64,000 bases of DNA, taken from assembly GCA_024114885.1 (NCBI GenBank), contig CP099425.1, forward strand, positions 2,542,001-2,606,000. The letters are read 5' to 3'. Every line of letters begins with the position of its first letter. The stretch's first letter is position 1. Under the pieces are notes generated by a model that worked only from the letters and a program-made list of their open reading frames with translations, was not told the DNA's origin and made no database searches. The DNA is from Septoria linicola. Lineage: Eukaryota > Ascomycota > Dothideomycetes > Mycosphaerellales > Mycosphaerellaceae. Below are positions 11,060 to 24,611 of this stretch, one piece after another. Both the position numbers and the translations under genes were made by a program.

Positions 11060-14000
11060 CCTAGCTAGAGTTCGCTTCTCTCTTATAGTAAGTCCTCGAA
11101 GCGAATAAGCTAAAGCCGCCTATACTAGGTACTAATTAAAACTACTACTTTACTAGAGAAAATACTACTAAGTTCCTAGAACGGTTTAAGTTAATAAGTA
11201 AGTACTATAGTCTCTAGGAGCCTTCGTATAAAGATACTATTAAGCGCCTTATTATTAACTACTATATTATACTACGTCTAGAGATTCGGCGTTTAGAGTA
11301 TAAGTTATAGGAGATATTCGAGACTACCTTCCTTAATTACTTTATTAAGAGTAATACCTACTACCTTATTCGATCTAGGGAGTACCTAGAGTAGCTCTAC
11401 TAAAAGAGGAAGGTAGAAGGTAATAACTTAAAAGAGTTCCTTCGCTAGTTCCGTCTTACTTCGGACTCTATTAACCTAGAAGATATAAGTAAGCGTAAGA
11501 GATTAAGGCTCTTACTAAATAGAGTACTAGTAGCGATATCTAAGAAACTCTATACTAAGTATAGAATCTATCTATATAAACTAGAGACTTATAAACTATT
11601 CGAGAAGATCTTTAAGTTAGCTAAGGACCTTATTAAAGGAGAAGATAGTTTCTAGATAGAGTAGGCTCGTAACTATAGTTAACTTAAGTCCTTATAGAAG
11701 TCTATTATAGAAGGCTGTCCTATAGAAGCTATAGAAGTTATAGTTAGGCTAATATAGACTAATAACGACCTAGTCCGTAACTTTAATAAGTTAACTATTA
11801 ATAATCTAATACTTCTAAAGTAGAAGGGCGAGTATAGCTTAGCCTCTACGCCTGTCTAACCTACTAGGCAATATATGTCGCCTACTATCTAAGATAATAG
11901 TAACTAATAGTAATAGTAGGCTATAACGATTAGAGCGTACTTAGGGTATGTTTCGCTATAGGTTACGGAGTATATAAAAGGTCGCTACTATATCTACTAT
12001 AGATTTAACTATATAGCTAACTTCTACTCGTTAATCGAGTATATAATTACGTAAGGATAGTTAACTTGTAATATTAATAAGAGGTTAATAGTTAAGAGTA
12101 TAACCGGTAAGTATATTATAATCTAGTATCTAAAATAGGACAGGATAACGCCTCGGATCTTCTATATTAACTAGGTATTACGTCTTTATAGGATAGGAGG
12201 CTAGGCCGTAGAGTACCTAGACTACCTAGTAAGCGATAAGTAGCGTTAATAGTAGACTAACTACGACATAACGTAAGTAGTTCTAGGTTCTGTTAAGAGA
12301 AGCTCCGATTAGACGCCTCGTAGTACCTTAGATTACTAGAATACGCCTACGGTACTATTAAAGCCGTCTAGCCCTAAGGGCCCGACTACCTAGATAGGCG
12401 CGCTAAAGGTCGTATAGGTTAACTACGCGCGATCTATATAGATTATTAGTGTTCCTAGGCCTAAAGTATACTTCGTAGAGTAGAACCTTAATAGGAGACA
12501 TACTAGGGTTAAAGATTTAGAAGATAAGGACGCGCCTATCCGTACTAACGCTATACGGATTAGTAAGAGTAAGGCTAAGGAGGCCGAGAAGCGAGCGCTA
12601 GTACCTATAATTTAGAAGTCTTAAGAGAAGGTACTTAAAGGAAGAATTTAGGCTTAGCGTAATACTATATATACCTATAAGCCGATTAGGTATAGTATTC
12701 GTAAGGAAAGGCTTAAGGATATATACGACGACTTAGTTAATAGGGTAAACGAAGAGGATTAGTAGTAGCGAGATACTACTAGGTCTTAGACGTTAGAAGA
12801 TAGTACTATCGACTATATTAACGAGGATATAGAAGACGAGGAACCTACTCTAGTAGCGCCTCCTATTCGTAAGATAAAGAAAGCTTCTAAGAAGTAGAGG
12901 CTAGATAACTAGGTAAGGTCTAAGGTACGCGTAGAGGACGATATAGCTCTAAGAGCTTAGAAGCTAGAGATAAAGCTACTACGTCGTCTACTATAGACCC
13001 TATTTCCTATTACGCTTACTAAGTATATTATACTTAGAGGTATCAAGCTATCGCTTAAAGGACTTTAGGCTTCTATCTATATAGATAACGACGAGTTATA
13101 GGAAGCTCTTACTCGCTAAACTATAGATGTCTATATAGCTAGTATAGAACTTAGCTAATAATTTAATAATAGGCTACCTACTAAGATATAAGGATAGAGG
13201 TTACTACTATACCGAGTATATTCTCTCCTTAGGGAATTAGTGCCTAAAGGCTAGTATAAACCTTACGCGAGATATAATATAGTTACTATTAATAGAGGTA
13301 TTATAGTATATACCGGTAAGGCTAATCTGTAGAAGGAGCTATATAAGTAATTAGTAGTAGTCGACCTATCTAGTATTACTTAAGACGTCCTCGTAGCGCC
13401 TCTAATCTAGGTAGATATTTAGTTAAATAGTAAGCTTAGTACTAAGGATAGCTTAATCGATAAAGGTGCTAAGTCTACTATAATAGACCGAGTAGTAGCT
13501 AGAAGGTATAGATTAGCTATTTAGATAGATATTCTAGAGATTAACCTATCTACTATAGGAGGTCTAGCCTAGATAGTAGGTATCTATAGGAAGGTAAACG
13601 TTAACGTTTTCGGCGTTAAATACGTTATACTAGTCTTTATCTTAGTACTTTCTAAGGACGCCGAACTAGTACTAGTCCTCTTAGGTAGAGCGTAGGCGAT
13701 AAAGGTCTGCCTATAGTCTAAGAACTACGACGATAGTACTTAGGAGGGCACTATCTATTATAGGAATAGCGAGTCGGTTACCTTTATAGGCATAGTTAGA
13801 ATCTAGAGATACTAGACTATCGATAAGTTTCTTAGTAAAAGTAGCGCTTTAAAATAGTAGGCAGACTCGAGCTAGCTACTACGATATCTGCCTACTATAT
13901 AGCTCTAGTAGGAATAGGAAGACTAGGCCTAATAGAGCGCCTCGATTCTATTCGGCCTTCGAGGCTAGACTAAAATCTCGATACTCGAAGCGACGATTAG

Positions 14001-17000
14001 TTATCTACTACGATCGAGGACGGAGGTAATAACCTTTTAGATAATACGATCCTTATAGTAGTAGAGTATAATAGGTAGGCTAGCTATATTAGGATATATT
14101 ATACTTCTATATACTACTATCTATAGAATCCTCGCCTAAAGGTTCGGGCCTTTACTATATATAAGCGTAAGGTAAATAAGGTCAAGCCTATAGACCTAAG
14201 CGTGAATTAGACAGATAGTAGTAGCGCTAGTAGTAACTATCGTTAGAAGTAGGAGTAGCTAGCGCGGGAAAGTAAACTACTACTAGGTATAGGCCTATTC
14301 GATAGTAAGTACCTTATTAAGAAGTTCTCTAACCTACTAAAGGCGAGTAGGTTAACTCCGGAAGTAATAGCGGGCGTTACTACTAGCGTAGAACTATAAC
14401 CTAGAGAGCGCTAGATACTAGAGGAGATACTCTTTAACCGAGAAGCGGTACTAGCGACTAGGTTTACTTATCTTGAGTAAGTCCGTCCTAAGATAGCGCC
14501 TTCTTATATAATCCGTATAGTAGAGTATATACTATAGTAATACCTAGGATTCTACTTAAACCTATCTCTTCGCGCTATAGTAGAGTAGATACTATAGAAG
14601 CGTCTAGATATAGGAACTCTTAAGTTTAACTACGAGGCCTATCGTAATCTATACTTTCTAGTCGCTAAGAAGGATATAGGTTCGTATCGTCTAATTAACG
14701 ATATATAGTTAATTAATAAGGTTACGATTAGAGATACGTACCTGCCTCCTAATATAGACTTATTTTCTAAGTATTTTACTAGTTACTAGGTAGCTAGTAT
14801 ACTCGATGTCTTCTCTAGCTATAACTAAGTTCTATTAGACCTAGGGAGTAGGGACCTTACTAGATTCGACTACGCCTTTAGATTACTTTAGATAACTACT
14901 ATTCTATAAGAGGCGACTAATTCTATTACCTAGTTTGTCTATATAGTTAACTATATACTATTTAATTACCTGTCCTATAGAGTACTACTATTCCTTAATA
15001 ATTTTAGAGTTAAGGGTCTAAAGACTACTTATAATAATAAGGAGTTAGAACCGGGCCTCTATAGGTATATTATAGAGTATATCGTTAACCTTAATATAGT
15101 AATTACGGATATTAAGCGCGCGAGTATAACTATTACGGTCAAGAAGTTATAAATTCTAATACTAAGGATTAAGGTAGTAGGATACGTTACCGATACCGTA
15201 GAGCGCTATCCGGATACTATCCGAGTAGCTAATCTAGTTAACTAGCCGACGCTAACTAATTAGAAGGAAGTACAGGTTTTCGTTAGTATAGTTATCTACT
15301 TCCGTATTTAGATCCCGAGTTTTACTACTATAACGATCCTACTATATAGGCTTATAAAGAAGGACGAGGAATTCGTCTAGACGCCTATTTATAAGAAGGC
15401 GAAGTAGACCTACGTCTATTATCTAATCTAGGCTCCTACCTTAGTAGCTATTAATTACGATAAGGTAGCTAGCGAGATTATCGTAGCCGTAGATACTAGT
15501 AAGATCGGGTAGGGAGCGATCCTTATATAGATAGTTAATAGACAAAGATACCTAGCTAGGTACGAGAGCGGTACGTAGAATACCGTCTAGGGAGGGTATA
15601 GCGCTAATAAGAAGGAATGTCTCGGAGTTAAGAAGGCACTTACTAAGTTAAAGCCTTAGCTATTTAGGGTATACTTTATTCTTAAAGTAGATACTAATAC
15701 GCTCGTTTACTAGCTTAATAAAGAAGCTACGGATTTACCTAATACTATAGTTACGTAATAGATCGTATAGATCCAGCTCTTTACGTTTAAAGTTAGGTAT
15801 ATTCTAGGTAGGAAGTATACTAGTCCTAATACGCTATCTAGGAGGCTAGCCGGCACTAAGGATAAGGTTATAGAGAATAAGGATAAAGAAGCCCTCGTAG
15901 ATAAGGCCTTCTTCTAGGTATACGCGTCTAGGATTTCTATCTAGCCTTAGAGGCCCGATAGAGATAATATCGATTCTATCTTCTAGGAGGACATTAATAG
16001 CGACCTAGGCGTATAGAAGTACTAGGCTAAGGCCGTCGCCTTTATCCTACTTCGTAGAAGACGCTCGAATTACATATCTAAGTCGGAATACTACCGCTTT
16101 AGTAAGATAGCTAGGAAGTTCTTAGTTATCGATAAGAAGCTATACTAGTAGCTATATAGATAGGCTCCTTAGTAGAGAGTTATTAAGGACGGTACGATAT
16201 AGAAGCTAATCGTTAAGAAGATCTATAAGTCTAGTAGCTATAGGAATACCGATTCTATATACTATATCCTTAGGTCGAAGTACTAGTAGAACGGTATATA
16301 TACGTAATACGCTATATATTTCCGCTAGTACGAGGACTATAATCTAAGGAATAGTATACCTCGACCTAGCTCTATAGTAGAGGTATAAGTCTAAACTATA
16401 GGAGAGCGCTAGTATATAGATAGCGTCTATATCGATAAGCGAGGGTCCTTAATTATTACTAGAGAAGAGATATCGCGATAGCTAGAGGCTAAGATCTACT
16501 ATTATACCGTACGAGAGGATAGTACTACTAAGAAGATGTCTACGAAGTAGATTACCGACTTTCTTTAGAAGAATATATACTACTAATAGGACGCTCCGTT
16601 TAAGATTATACTAGATAATACTAATATTAATAATAGTATAGAGGTTTCTACGCTTCTTACTACGTATAGCGTAAAGAGGCCAAGGATTTCTGTCTACTAA
16701 CTATAGAGCGCCGCTATTATAGAGGTAGGATATAAGACTATCCTATCTGCCTTATCTAAGTTATCTAAGAGTAGTTTATAGGCTTAGGTACTATATCTTC
16801 CGGCTATACTATAGGTAGAGCGTACTACTTATAATAGTAGTACTAGCGAGACCTCTACTAAGCTAATAATCGGTAGAGAGGTAGTACTACCTATCGAGTT
16901 AGAATACTATACCTTTAGGGTTAAGGATTAGGGATCGGTTCGTACGTATAAGGAGCTAATTACTCTTTAGGCTAAAGCGCTTAAAGCTATATAGGATATA

Positions 17001-17430
17001 GAGAGTAATATCTTAGAGCGATAGATACGTATCTAAGAAGAGGCTAAGGACCGCTATAATAATTCTAGATATATAGATTACGCTAAGTTTACTAAAAATA
17101 GTTAGTTATAATCTACTAAGACGATCTTAAGATATCGCGATCGGACAAGCTTACCTTCTAGTAGCGAGGGCCGTATAGAGTCTTAGAGTATAAGGAAGGT
17201 ACTACTTCCTATATCTTAGAAGACCTTAACGGTATAGTATTACCTACGTCGTATAATAAGGAATCTTTAAAGAGTATACCTAGATATTAAGCCTTAGCTA
17301 CGCTAGGTAGTAGCGAGGACGATAATATAGACGATTAACTAACTTAGTTAGGCTACGATAACTAGATACTACTTAACCGTTCTAAGAAAGAGAAGAAAAG
17401 ATAAGAGAGGAAAGGGTTATATATAACCCT
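11060..17430 (+). pseudogene. C1 gag-pol polyprotein, RIP-inactivated
   Basis: A forward frame begins near 11060 with a capsid-like gag. A retroviral-type zinc knuckle remnant lies near 11985-12030 (CYYCRFNxxANFC-like, with Cys and His codons mutated). A retropepsin-like LIDKGA sits near 13455. RT covers about 14640-15170, with YRLIND near 14686 and FLNNF near 14992, where the catalytic Asp-Asp would be. RNase H covers about 15430-15850, ending in NTLSRR. Integrase follows from about 16090, with IDSVYIDK near 16420, IILDNTN near 16608 and VERTTYN near 16815. Domain order is Ty3/gypsy, and the RT and integrase resemble family A more than the chromovirus N. Stops fall at expected Gln/Trp codons. 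Confidence 0.85.
17413..17430. repeat. Perfect 18-bp palindrome AGGGTTATATATAACCCT
   Basis: The sequence equals its own reverse complement. It lies just past the end of C1 pol, before the AT-rich gap, so it could be part of a transcription end or an RNA hairpin. A RIP-type change is symmetrical on a palindrome, so its perfection is not evidence of selection. Confidence 0.7.
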
Positions 17431-17843
17431 CTCGCTACTTCTAGTCGTCGTAGATATATAGTTTCCTTTATCGATTTCCTTTATTTTACTTACGATATAC
17501 GCCTTCCTTATAGATTACTTTACTTTACTTTTTTACTTTACTTTACGAAGTATTTACTAGTTTACTTTACTAGTTTACTTTATATTTACCTACTCTATAT
17601 TACTTACTATTATTACCTATTTACTCTAGTCGCGATTTACTTTCTATTAACCCCGTTACTCTCTAGAACCTTTATTTACTCTATAGGACTAGATACTTAA
17701 GTAACTAGCCGCCCCTCTACCTTCTTCTTAATCTTAACTTCCTACTACTACTCGCTAATAGCTATTAGGGCTACTAATAACCTCCTCCTACTTCTACTAC
17801 CTCGAGTCGACTTACTAGGCGTAATCGCGCTAGTACCTATACT
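17431..17843. repeat. Spacer between C1 pol and ORF3, with (TTTAC)n low-complexity tract
   Basis: TTTAC/TTTACT words are repeated from about 17515 to 17582, giving a short pyrimidine-biased microsatellite. The rest of the spacer shows no recognised coding content and separates the pol frame from the third C1 frame. Confidence 0.6.
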
Positions 17844-18302
17844 ATATTAGTACTAGGTAACGTTAACCTAAATAGCCTAAACGGCCTCTCTATTTAGGTA
17901 AGAAACATTATCTAGAATACTATATAAACTAAGGATATTATTACCGGTATAGCTATAATTAAAGATAACGTAGAGAGGTATACGGTAGCGATAGAGATTA
18001 TTAATTACTACGACCGGGCCTTCTCTAGGCTATATAATATAGCGCGCCTACTCTAGGAGGGAATTAAGAAGATTAATAAGAAGTCTTTAGACAAGGAGTT
18101 AAAGTAGTTAAACCCGAGTTTTAAGAACGCTATATAGTAGAGAGTAAAGGATTAATAGGTAATTAACCGCGCCTTCGCTCGTATCGAGACGGAGTAGGGT
18201 ATAAGATATAGAAATAGTAAAACTATTCGTCTCTACCTCGAGAATTATCTAAAGATAGTAAAGAACTTCTCGGCCTATATAGGTAGCGCTACTATAAACA
18301 AG

Positions 18303-18307
18303 CTTAA
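18303..18307. repeat. Target-site duplication of copia copy 1, left copy (CTTAA)
   Basis: CTTAA precedes the element at 18303-18307 and recurs immediately after it at 24607-24611. Five bases is the usual length for Ty1/copia insertions. The C1 ORF3 frame closes in phase when one copy is removed. Confidence 0.9.
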
Positions 18308-18585
18308 TGTTAAAAGTAGAGGGCGTTTATAGATACTACACAATATCAAGGAGGGTATAGCGTAGTAAAGAAGAATAGGGGATTAATCTTGAACTGACTT
18401 ATACATATAGTATAGTAGTAATATGCTAGGAACTAAATACAAAGTTAATTGAGTTAGTTATCTAAGAAGAGAAGAGAGAGAAGTAAGATATACCTCTTAC
18501 TAAGCCTCAGGTAGATGCCTTAGGTATCTAGAACCATACTTAGAAGTCTATATCTAGACTAACTATCTAGGATACATTCTTAACA
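18308..18585 (-). repeat. Copia copy 1 3' LTR (278 bp)
   Basis: It reads TGTTAAAAG...TTCTTAACA on the plus strand, with intact TG...CA ends. It is the same length as the partner at 24329-24606. By hand alignment the two differ at 15 sites, all C/T or G/A transitions in CpA/TpG context. Confidence 0.95.
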
Positions 18586-18600
18586 CTCCTACTCATGCTA
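18586..18600 (-). promoter_or_regulatory. Polypurine tract of copia copy 1
   Basis: Read on the minus strand, GAGTAGGAG lies directly before the 3' LTR, the position where plus-strand DNA synthesis is primed. Copy 2 has AAGTAGGAG at the same place (51392-51400). Confidence 0.6.
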
Positions 18601-19174
18601 TATAGTCAGATCTTTTAACAGATTATCTATAGTACTCAAATGCTAGTCCTAATCTTGATTAGTTATCAAGTACTTACTTTTTAGACTAATAACTAGACAG
18701 CACTAACTATTAATCTAATAAACTTTCTATACTACTATCTCCCACAAAAAGGTAAAAGAAATGCCTTCTATAAGATCTTCCTCCTCTCTTATATAGGAGT
18801 AGATTGTTTAGGACATAGACTATCTAGTAAGTTGCCTCTGTCCTTTCTTATAGCCAATTCTAACAGCTCCCTAGATTCCTTATAGCCTGGTCCCTTACTT
18901 AGTTATATTCTATACAGCTTCTTAGTTCCCTAATAGTCTTTAGGGTATACTATTCTTAGCTATAGGGATCTTATATCAAGCTAGGGAGCAGAGTAACTAT
19001 ACACTAGTAGAGGAGATAATAGCTGCTATAGAGGAGGTCTTTAATATTAACTAGTACTTGGCCTCAGGGGGTGTCTAGTTCAGCTAGGTGCTATATAGTG
19101 ATATTGTAGTTAGTAATAGGTCTGACATTAGTAAGGGCATTTAGGACTTTATAAAGTCTAACTAAGGAGGAGTC

Positions 19175-22100
19175 AAGTAACTAAAATCTTTCTTTTAGAC
19201 TCCTCTTAGTTCAGCTCTAAGGCTTAGAGTTATCTTTTACATATCTCTTATACAAGGTAGAGCTGCCTTATAAACTCCTGAAACTATAGTCTATTCTTTA
19301 GCTTAGTAAGACTATCTACTACTATCTCTTTTATATTCATATATTCTATAGAGATAAGTCTGTTCCACTAGAGCTTTCTTATAGCATTGTATAAGATATC
19401 AATGTGTTTAGACTTGTTATAAACATATAAGTCCTTAACTAGAGTAAGGGTAGCTTAGTTATTACCTTTTAGCTAAATTGGCCTGATTCTAGTAACAGTT
19501 TCCTAGTTACTAAGGATCCTTGGTTAGTAAGAACATTCTCCTACTAACTCTAGGCATCCAAGCTCTCTCAAAAGAGTACTAAGGAACTGTGACTGTTTTG
19601 CATATACTCCTATAGCTATATATTTAGCTTCTATTATAGATATAGCCACAGATTTCTGCTTCTTACTTATCTAGGAGATTAGTATACTATAAAGGAAGAA
19701 GATATATCTAAGGATTAAGACTCTGTTAGTCTTGTCTATTATATAGTCAGAGTCCATATATCTAGTAAGGCAGCCTTAACTATTCCTTAAGTATCTTAGA
19801 CCAAGGTCTAGGTTTGATCTCAGGTATCTAGTTAGCTTCTTTAGAGCCTTCATATGTCCTACTATTGGATTACTAATATAGGAGCTCAATCTTCTAAGGG
19901 CAAATAAAATATCTAGTCTTGTAACAGTTATAAGCTACATCTATGTTCTAATAATAGATTAGTACTCCTATTTGTTATACCTTTTATTATTTGGTCTAGT
20001 AGGCTTTAGACTTTCATAGCTGTCTATTAGTAAAAGAGTTAGTAATATAGTCTCTTGACCTATTCCTATCTTAGCTAGGTTCTCTTAGATATAGTGCTTC
20101 TAGTCAAGTTTCAGCTAGCCTTACTATCTGTTTCTTGTTAGTCTCATTCTAAGAATCTTGTCTAGTTCTCTAAGATCTTTAATCTTAAAGACCTTACTAA
20201 GTTAGTCTTTAAACTAGAGGACATCTTCTAGTCTCTCTATAGTAATAGGTATATTATTAATATAGATTAGGATCATTAGGTCTTTCCTTTTCTTATAGAT
20301 TAGAAGACATAGGTCCACTTCTAATTGTCTAAATCCTATTCCTTTTAGCTTTGATATATATAGCTGATTCTAGTCTCTTGTAGCTTGCTTTAGCCTATAG
20401 AGACTCCTTAGAACTTATAAGACTATACTAGTTAGTAGGTTAACACCTAGTAGTAGGATTATATAGATATCCTTATATAGGGTGCTCTCTATAAATGCAT
20501 TGTTCATATCTACTTAGTGCAGAACTAGGTCCTTCTTATAGACTATAGCTATGAATCCTCTTAGAGTATCCTACCTAACTATAGAGGCAAAAGTTTCTAT
20601 ATAGTCTACTCTATACTTTTAGGAGAACCCTCTTATAACTAGTCTTGCCTTAAACTTTTCAATAGCTCTACTAAGCTTTCTCTTAATATTAAAGACCTAT
20701 CTTGAGGTAACTAGGTTAGCCCCTTTTAGTAGAACTACTACAGTCTAGGTGTTGTTACTTATAAGTGTATCTAGCTCCTTCTAAATAGCTTCTTACTAGA
20801 GATAACCCTACTTAGGATCACTTACTACTTCCTTGTAGTTCCTTAGGATTAGAACCTCCTATTTATACATTCCTACTTCTTTAGCAGCTAAGAATACAAT
20901 CTCTTCAACTTCCTCTAAGAATTCTAGGTCCTATAGGATGCCTAGGTTAATAGAGCTTATAGCTAAGAAGAAAGCCTAATACTCTAGGAGCATTTCCTTG
21001 TCTAGCTAACTATTCTAATCTGGCTTAAGCCTGATTAGCTTTAGCTTCTAGTTAAATCTATTAAGTTCTTAGGATACTTTCCTCTTTCTAAGGGTTTGCC
21101 TTAGGGCTATCTACTCCCAATCCACCTCTATAGTTTCTTAAGCAGAATTCTTAGATTCTTTCTTAACTTTCTCTTAGTCTAGGAATTTTCTGTACTCTCC
21201 TATATCTTCTAGTAGAGGTAGAAGTTATATAAAGAGTTTCTTTCCTTCCTAAACCTGTACTAATAGCTAAGGGGGAGGAGGCTTCTACTAGCCTAGACTA
21301 GGAGCACCTAGGGTACTCCCACTAGCTTGTAGAGTAGGCTAGCTAATAGTTCTTAGCCTTCTAACAGGTCTTCTTTCTAGAGCTGAACTAGGGAGATTCT
21401 TAATCTTGATATTCAAGTCCAATTCTCTACCTAGCTTATCTTTAAAGAAGATTATATTAGTATACTACTTAATAGCCTTCATGTCTAGCTCCTAGAACTT
21501 CTATACCTTTACTATGTTGTTATAGTATCTAACAAACATAGCATCCTTTCCTCTATTTATTAGTTTGTTACTCCTTGCCTACTAAGGCTATACTCTTATA
21601 TCTATATACACTACAGCTCTATATCCCTATACCTTAAGGTAGGAGACTGTTAGTTTGATCCTATTAAAAGCTTTATTAGGTAAGAGCTTAAATCCCTTAA
21701 CATCAGGTCTATTTAGAAGCTTGTTCCTTATATACACCTATACTTCAAGAGCTTCTAGCTAAAACTCAATAGGTATCTTGCTTTCTTCAAGTATTGCTCT
21801 AATAGAGGCCTCTAATATTTAGATAGACCTCTTAACTACTCTATTCTAGAGTGAATTGTAGGCCTTAGTTAGCTCAAGGGTAATTCTAAAGTCCTTCTCC
21901 TACTATTTAATTAAAGTAGTGATCTCTCTAGCATTGTTAGCCCTTATAGACTTGAGGAGTGCTACTAACTACCTTTCTGCCTTGATCCTCTAGTTCTAAA
22001 GAGCAGTTAGTATATCTGATCTAGCCTTAAGTAGAAATGCCTATTTCTTTCTTAAGAAGTTATTAACAATCTCAAGCTACTATATAAAACCTTTTACTAA

Positions 22101-23905
22101 TAATAGTAATAGTCTATAGATATCTACTAATACAAGAGCTAGTCTTTCAGGTCTTCTCTTAATAGACTTGCCTAGGTGTTTCTTTATCTTACCTATTACA
22201 CAGATCCTATACTTATACTCTTCCTAGTTAGGGATTAGAATTCTTTCCTTTAGGTTAGTAACTTTGTAAAGGTTTGAGAGTAACCCTCTTCTAAAGTATG
22301 CAAATCTTCTATACTATAGCTCCTACTGTTTCAGATCCTTCTCTAATAGGGCAGTATAGGCATTATTAACCTCTATAGGATCATATAGTAAGTAATATAA
22401 CTTTTCCTATAGGAGAGGTAATATCTTACTAATAAATAGAACACCTCTAACTAGCTTGGTCTTTACAACTGTTTAGCTATCTAGGGAGGTAAGAGTGAAA
22501 TCAGGCTTCTAGACTCTAAATTGCTTACTAAACTGATCCTATAATATAAGATTTACTCTAAGATTAGGAACAAATAGTACCCTATTAAGTAGAACTTCTC
22601 CTCCTAAGATTCCCTTTATCTATACTAGTCTAGAGTAGGTTATATAGAGGTATCCTCCTCCTACCTTAATCTATACTTTCTTCCTTAGTAGCTTTACTAA
22701 TCTAAAGAAGGATAGTTAGTCAGTTATATAGGATAAGGTACAGGAATCTAAGAGCTATTCTTAGGGTAACAACTTGCCTTTAGCCTTAATTATAGAATAG
22801 GCCAACTCATCTTAGTTATTATCTTCTAATAGGGAATTATTATTGCTTCTAGAACTAGAGTAAGTTCTAGAATCAGAACTAGAACTAGACTCCTAGGCTG
22901 AAAATCCTTTCTTTAGAAGCTTTCTAGACTTTTCTATCCTTTGAAGCTACTTGCCTATTTTCTAGACAACCTTCTTTAGCTCATTATATAATAATGACTT
23001 ATAGACAGCTTTCTTGATATGTCTAGTATTCCTTAGTAAAGGGGATCTTCTAACCCTCTCTCTAAGGAATGATCCCTAAGGGTCCTTCTAGTTCTTAGTA
23101 CTATTTCTCTACTAGGACAGTTTCTTAGTAGTAGAGAGGTTAGGACAATCCTTCAACTAATACTTCCCTTTCTTATAGAGCTAGCACATTAGTAAGGACT
23201 TTCCTTAGTAGGGCTACCTAGAATAGAATATAGCTAGACCTGTATCTATCTTATCTAGATTGTCTCTTACCTCTTAGGACTCAAGTAGAAGGAGAACAGT
23301 GTCTATATCTAAGGATAGTTAAGTTATAATAGTATCCTTAGCTACTTAGTATAATATAGGTAGGGACTATAGGAGATGTTTCAGCCTTTTCTCTTAGCTC
23401 TAGTAGTAGGCTTCCTAAGGATCAATCTTAGTAATCCTCTTGCCTAGGCCTCTAAGGTGTCTCTATACTTCCCTAATTGTCTTATTAGGTAATATCCTGA
23501 ATATAACAAACTGCTTAATCAGACCTATAGTATAGGACTTCAGGACTCTGTTATACTTGTTCTAGAGAATCACCTATATCTTAGCTGCTAGTATAGTAAC
23601 ATACTATGTCTCTAGCTCTATCTTATTATCTTCACTAATACTATATCTGATACTGAACCTACATGCTATATTGTCTTTTAAGAAGTGTTGATTCTAAGTG
23701 ACATGTATCTGAAGACTAGTGTCCTACTAAACTATATATAGGTTCCCTCTAATAATTAGTTAGCTGATTGCCTAGAACTAGTCCTTTCTTTCTAGCTTGT
23801 CTATCTGTAGCTTGAACTATCTCTTCTAGTTAGTTCTGTCTAGGATTGGAATCCTTTAGCTCTTCTTGTCCTCTTAGTCTATTATAGAAATAGGTGAATA
23901 GAATA
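19175..23905 (-). pseudogene. Copia copy 1 gag-pol polyprotein, partly RIP-damaged
   Basis: On the minus strand this region is collinear with the copy 2 frame at about 46080-50810. It encodes, in order, gag, the integrase pre-domain and core, a copia-type reverse transcriptase (RVT_2) and RNase H. The RT active site, at about 20250 on the minus strand, reads YINNIPIT instead of the family's YVDD-type motif. Many in-frame TAG/TAA codons remain despite the better preserved CA/TG, so the protein is not functional as written. The copia domain order (integrase before RT) separates it from the Ty3/gypsy elements. Confidence 0.9.
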
Positions 23906-24313
23906 AATGATTAGTAGAATACTTCAGACTAGCTAAGGATTCTAGAGAAGGGTAATTTCTTGTAGTAGGGAGACTAGCTCTAAGGGACAGGGATTCCTTG
24001 TATTTAGGAAATTACTAAGACTTAGATCTTTCTCTCTTAGTAGAGTTTCTGTTACTAGGTAGTAGGAAGGCCAAGTGGCCTCTTCTAACTCTAGTAATGC
24101 TAGGTGCAATAGTAGAGAACTAGGCAGGTATTAACAAAGTAGAAACATACTATTGTCTTATAGAGATCTTTACTAACTTATATACTACTAGGTGTAAACT
24201 AGCTTCGTTAGTAATATAGTTAGGGAAACTTCTAGGCCCTAAATGTTTTCTATAAACTGCAAGGGATACAAGTAACCTATACTAACATAGGTTACTCCTA
24301 TTCAGTATACAAA

Positions 24314-24328
24314 CCCGGGCTCATAACC
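24314..24328 (-). promoter_or_regulatory. Copia primer-binding site complementary to initiator tRNA-Met anticodon arm
   Basis: Directly inside the 5' LTR the minus strand reads GGTTATGAGCCCGGG. Its complement CCCGGGCTCATAACC matches the anticodon stem-loop (CAT anticodon) of eukaryotic initiator tRNA-Met rather than a tRNA 3' end. Drosophila copia and some fungal relatives are known to prime from such a half tRNA. The same site in copy 2 is RIP-altered. Confidence 0.8.
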
Positions 24329-24606
24329 TATTAAAAGTAGAGGGCGTTTATAGATACTATATAATGTCAAGGAGGGTATAGCGTAGTAAAGAAGAATAGG
24401 GGATTAATCTTGAACTGACTTATATATATAGTATAGTAGTAATATGCTAGGAACTAAATACAAAGTTAATTAAGTTAGTTATCTAAGAAGAGAAGAGAGA
24501 GAAGCAAGATATACCTCTTACTAAGCCTTAGGTAGATACCTTAGGCATCTAGAACTATGCTCAGAAGTCTATATCTAGACTGACTATCTAGGATATATTC
24601 TTAACA
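24329..24606 (-). repeat. Copia copy 1 5' LTR (278 bp)
   Basis: It is the partner of 18308-18585. The terminal TG (plus-strand left end) has become TA, and the right end is intact as TAACA. It is followed by the CTTAA duplication at 24607-24611. Confidence 0.95.
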
Positions 24607-24611
24607 CTTAA
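24607..24611. repeat. Target-site duplication of copia copy 1, right copy (CTTAA)
   Basis: It is identical to 18303-18307. The C1 ORF3 reading frame continues directly after it. Confidence 0.9.

Larger units (their letters stand above)
18308..24606 (-). mobile_element. Ty1/copia element, copy 1 (complete, least RIP-damaged)
   Basis: The element is 6299 bp with 278-bp LTRs at both ends, a 5-bp duplication and a minus-strand gag-pol. It is inserted in ORF3 of C1. CA and TG dinucleotides are visibly frequent here, with about seven in 120 bases near 18781-18900, in contrast to the flanks. It is therefore the youngest insertion in this part of the window and has undergone less RIP. It is the same family as the plus-strand copy at 45381-51677. 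Confidence 0.95.

Noticed and set aside
17413..17430. Palindrome as a bacterial-style terminator or operator
   Set aside because: The organism is evidently a fungus, there is no T-run in terminator position, and the site lies within a retroelement.
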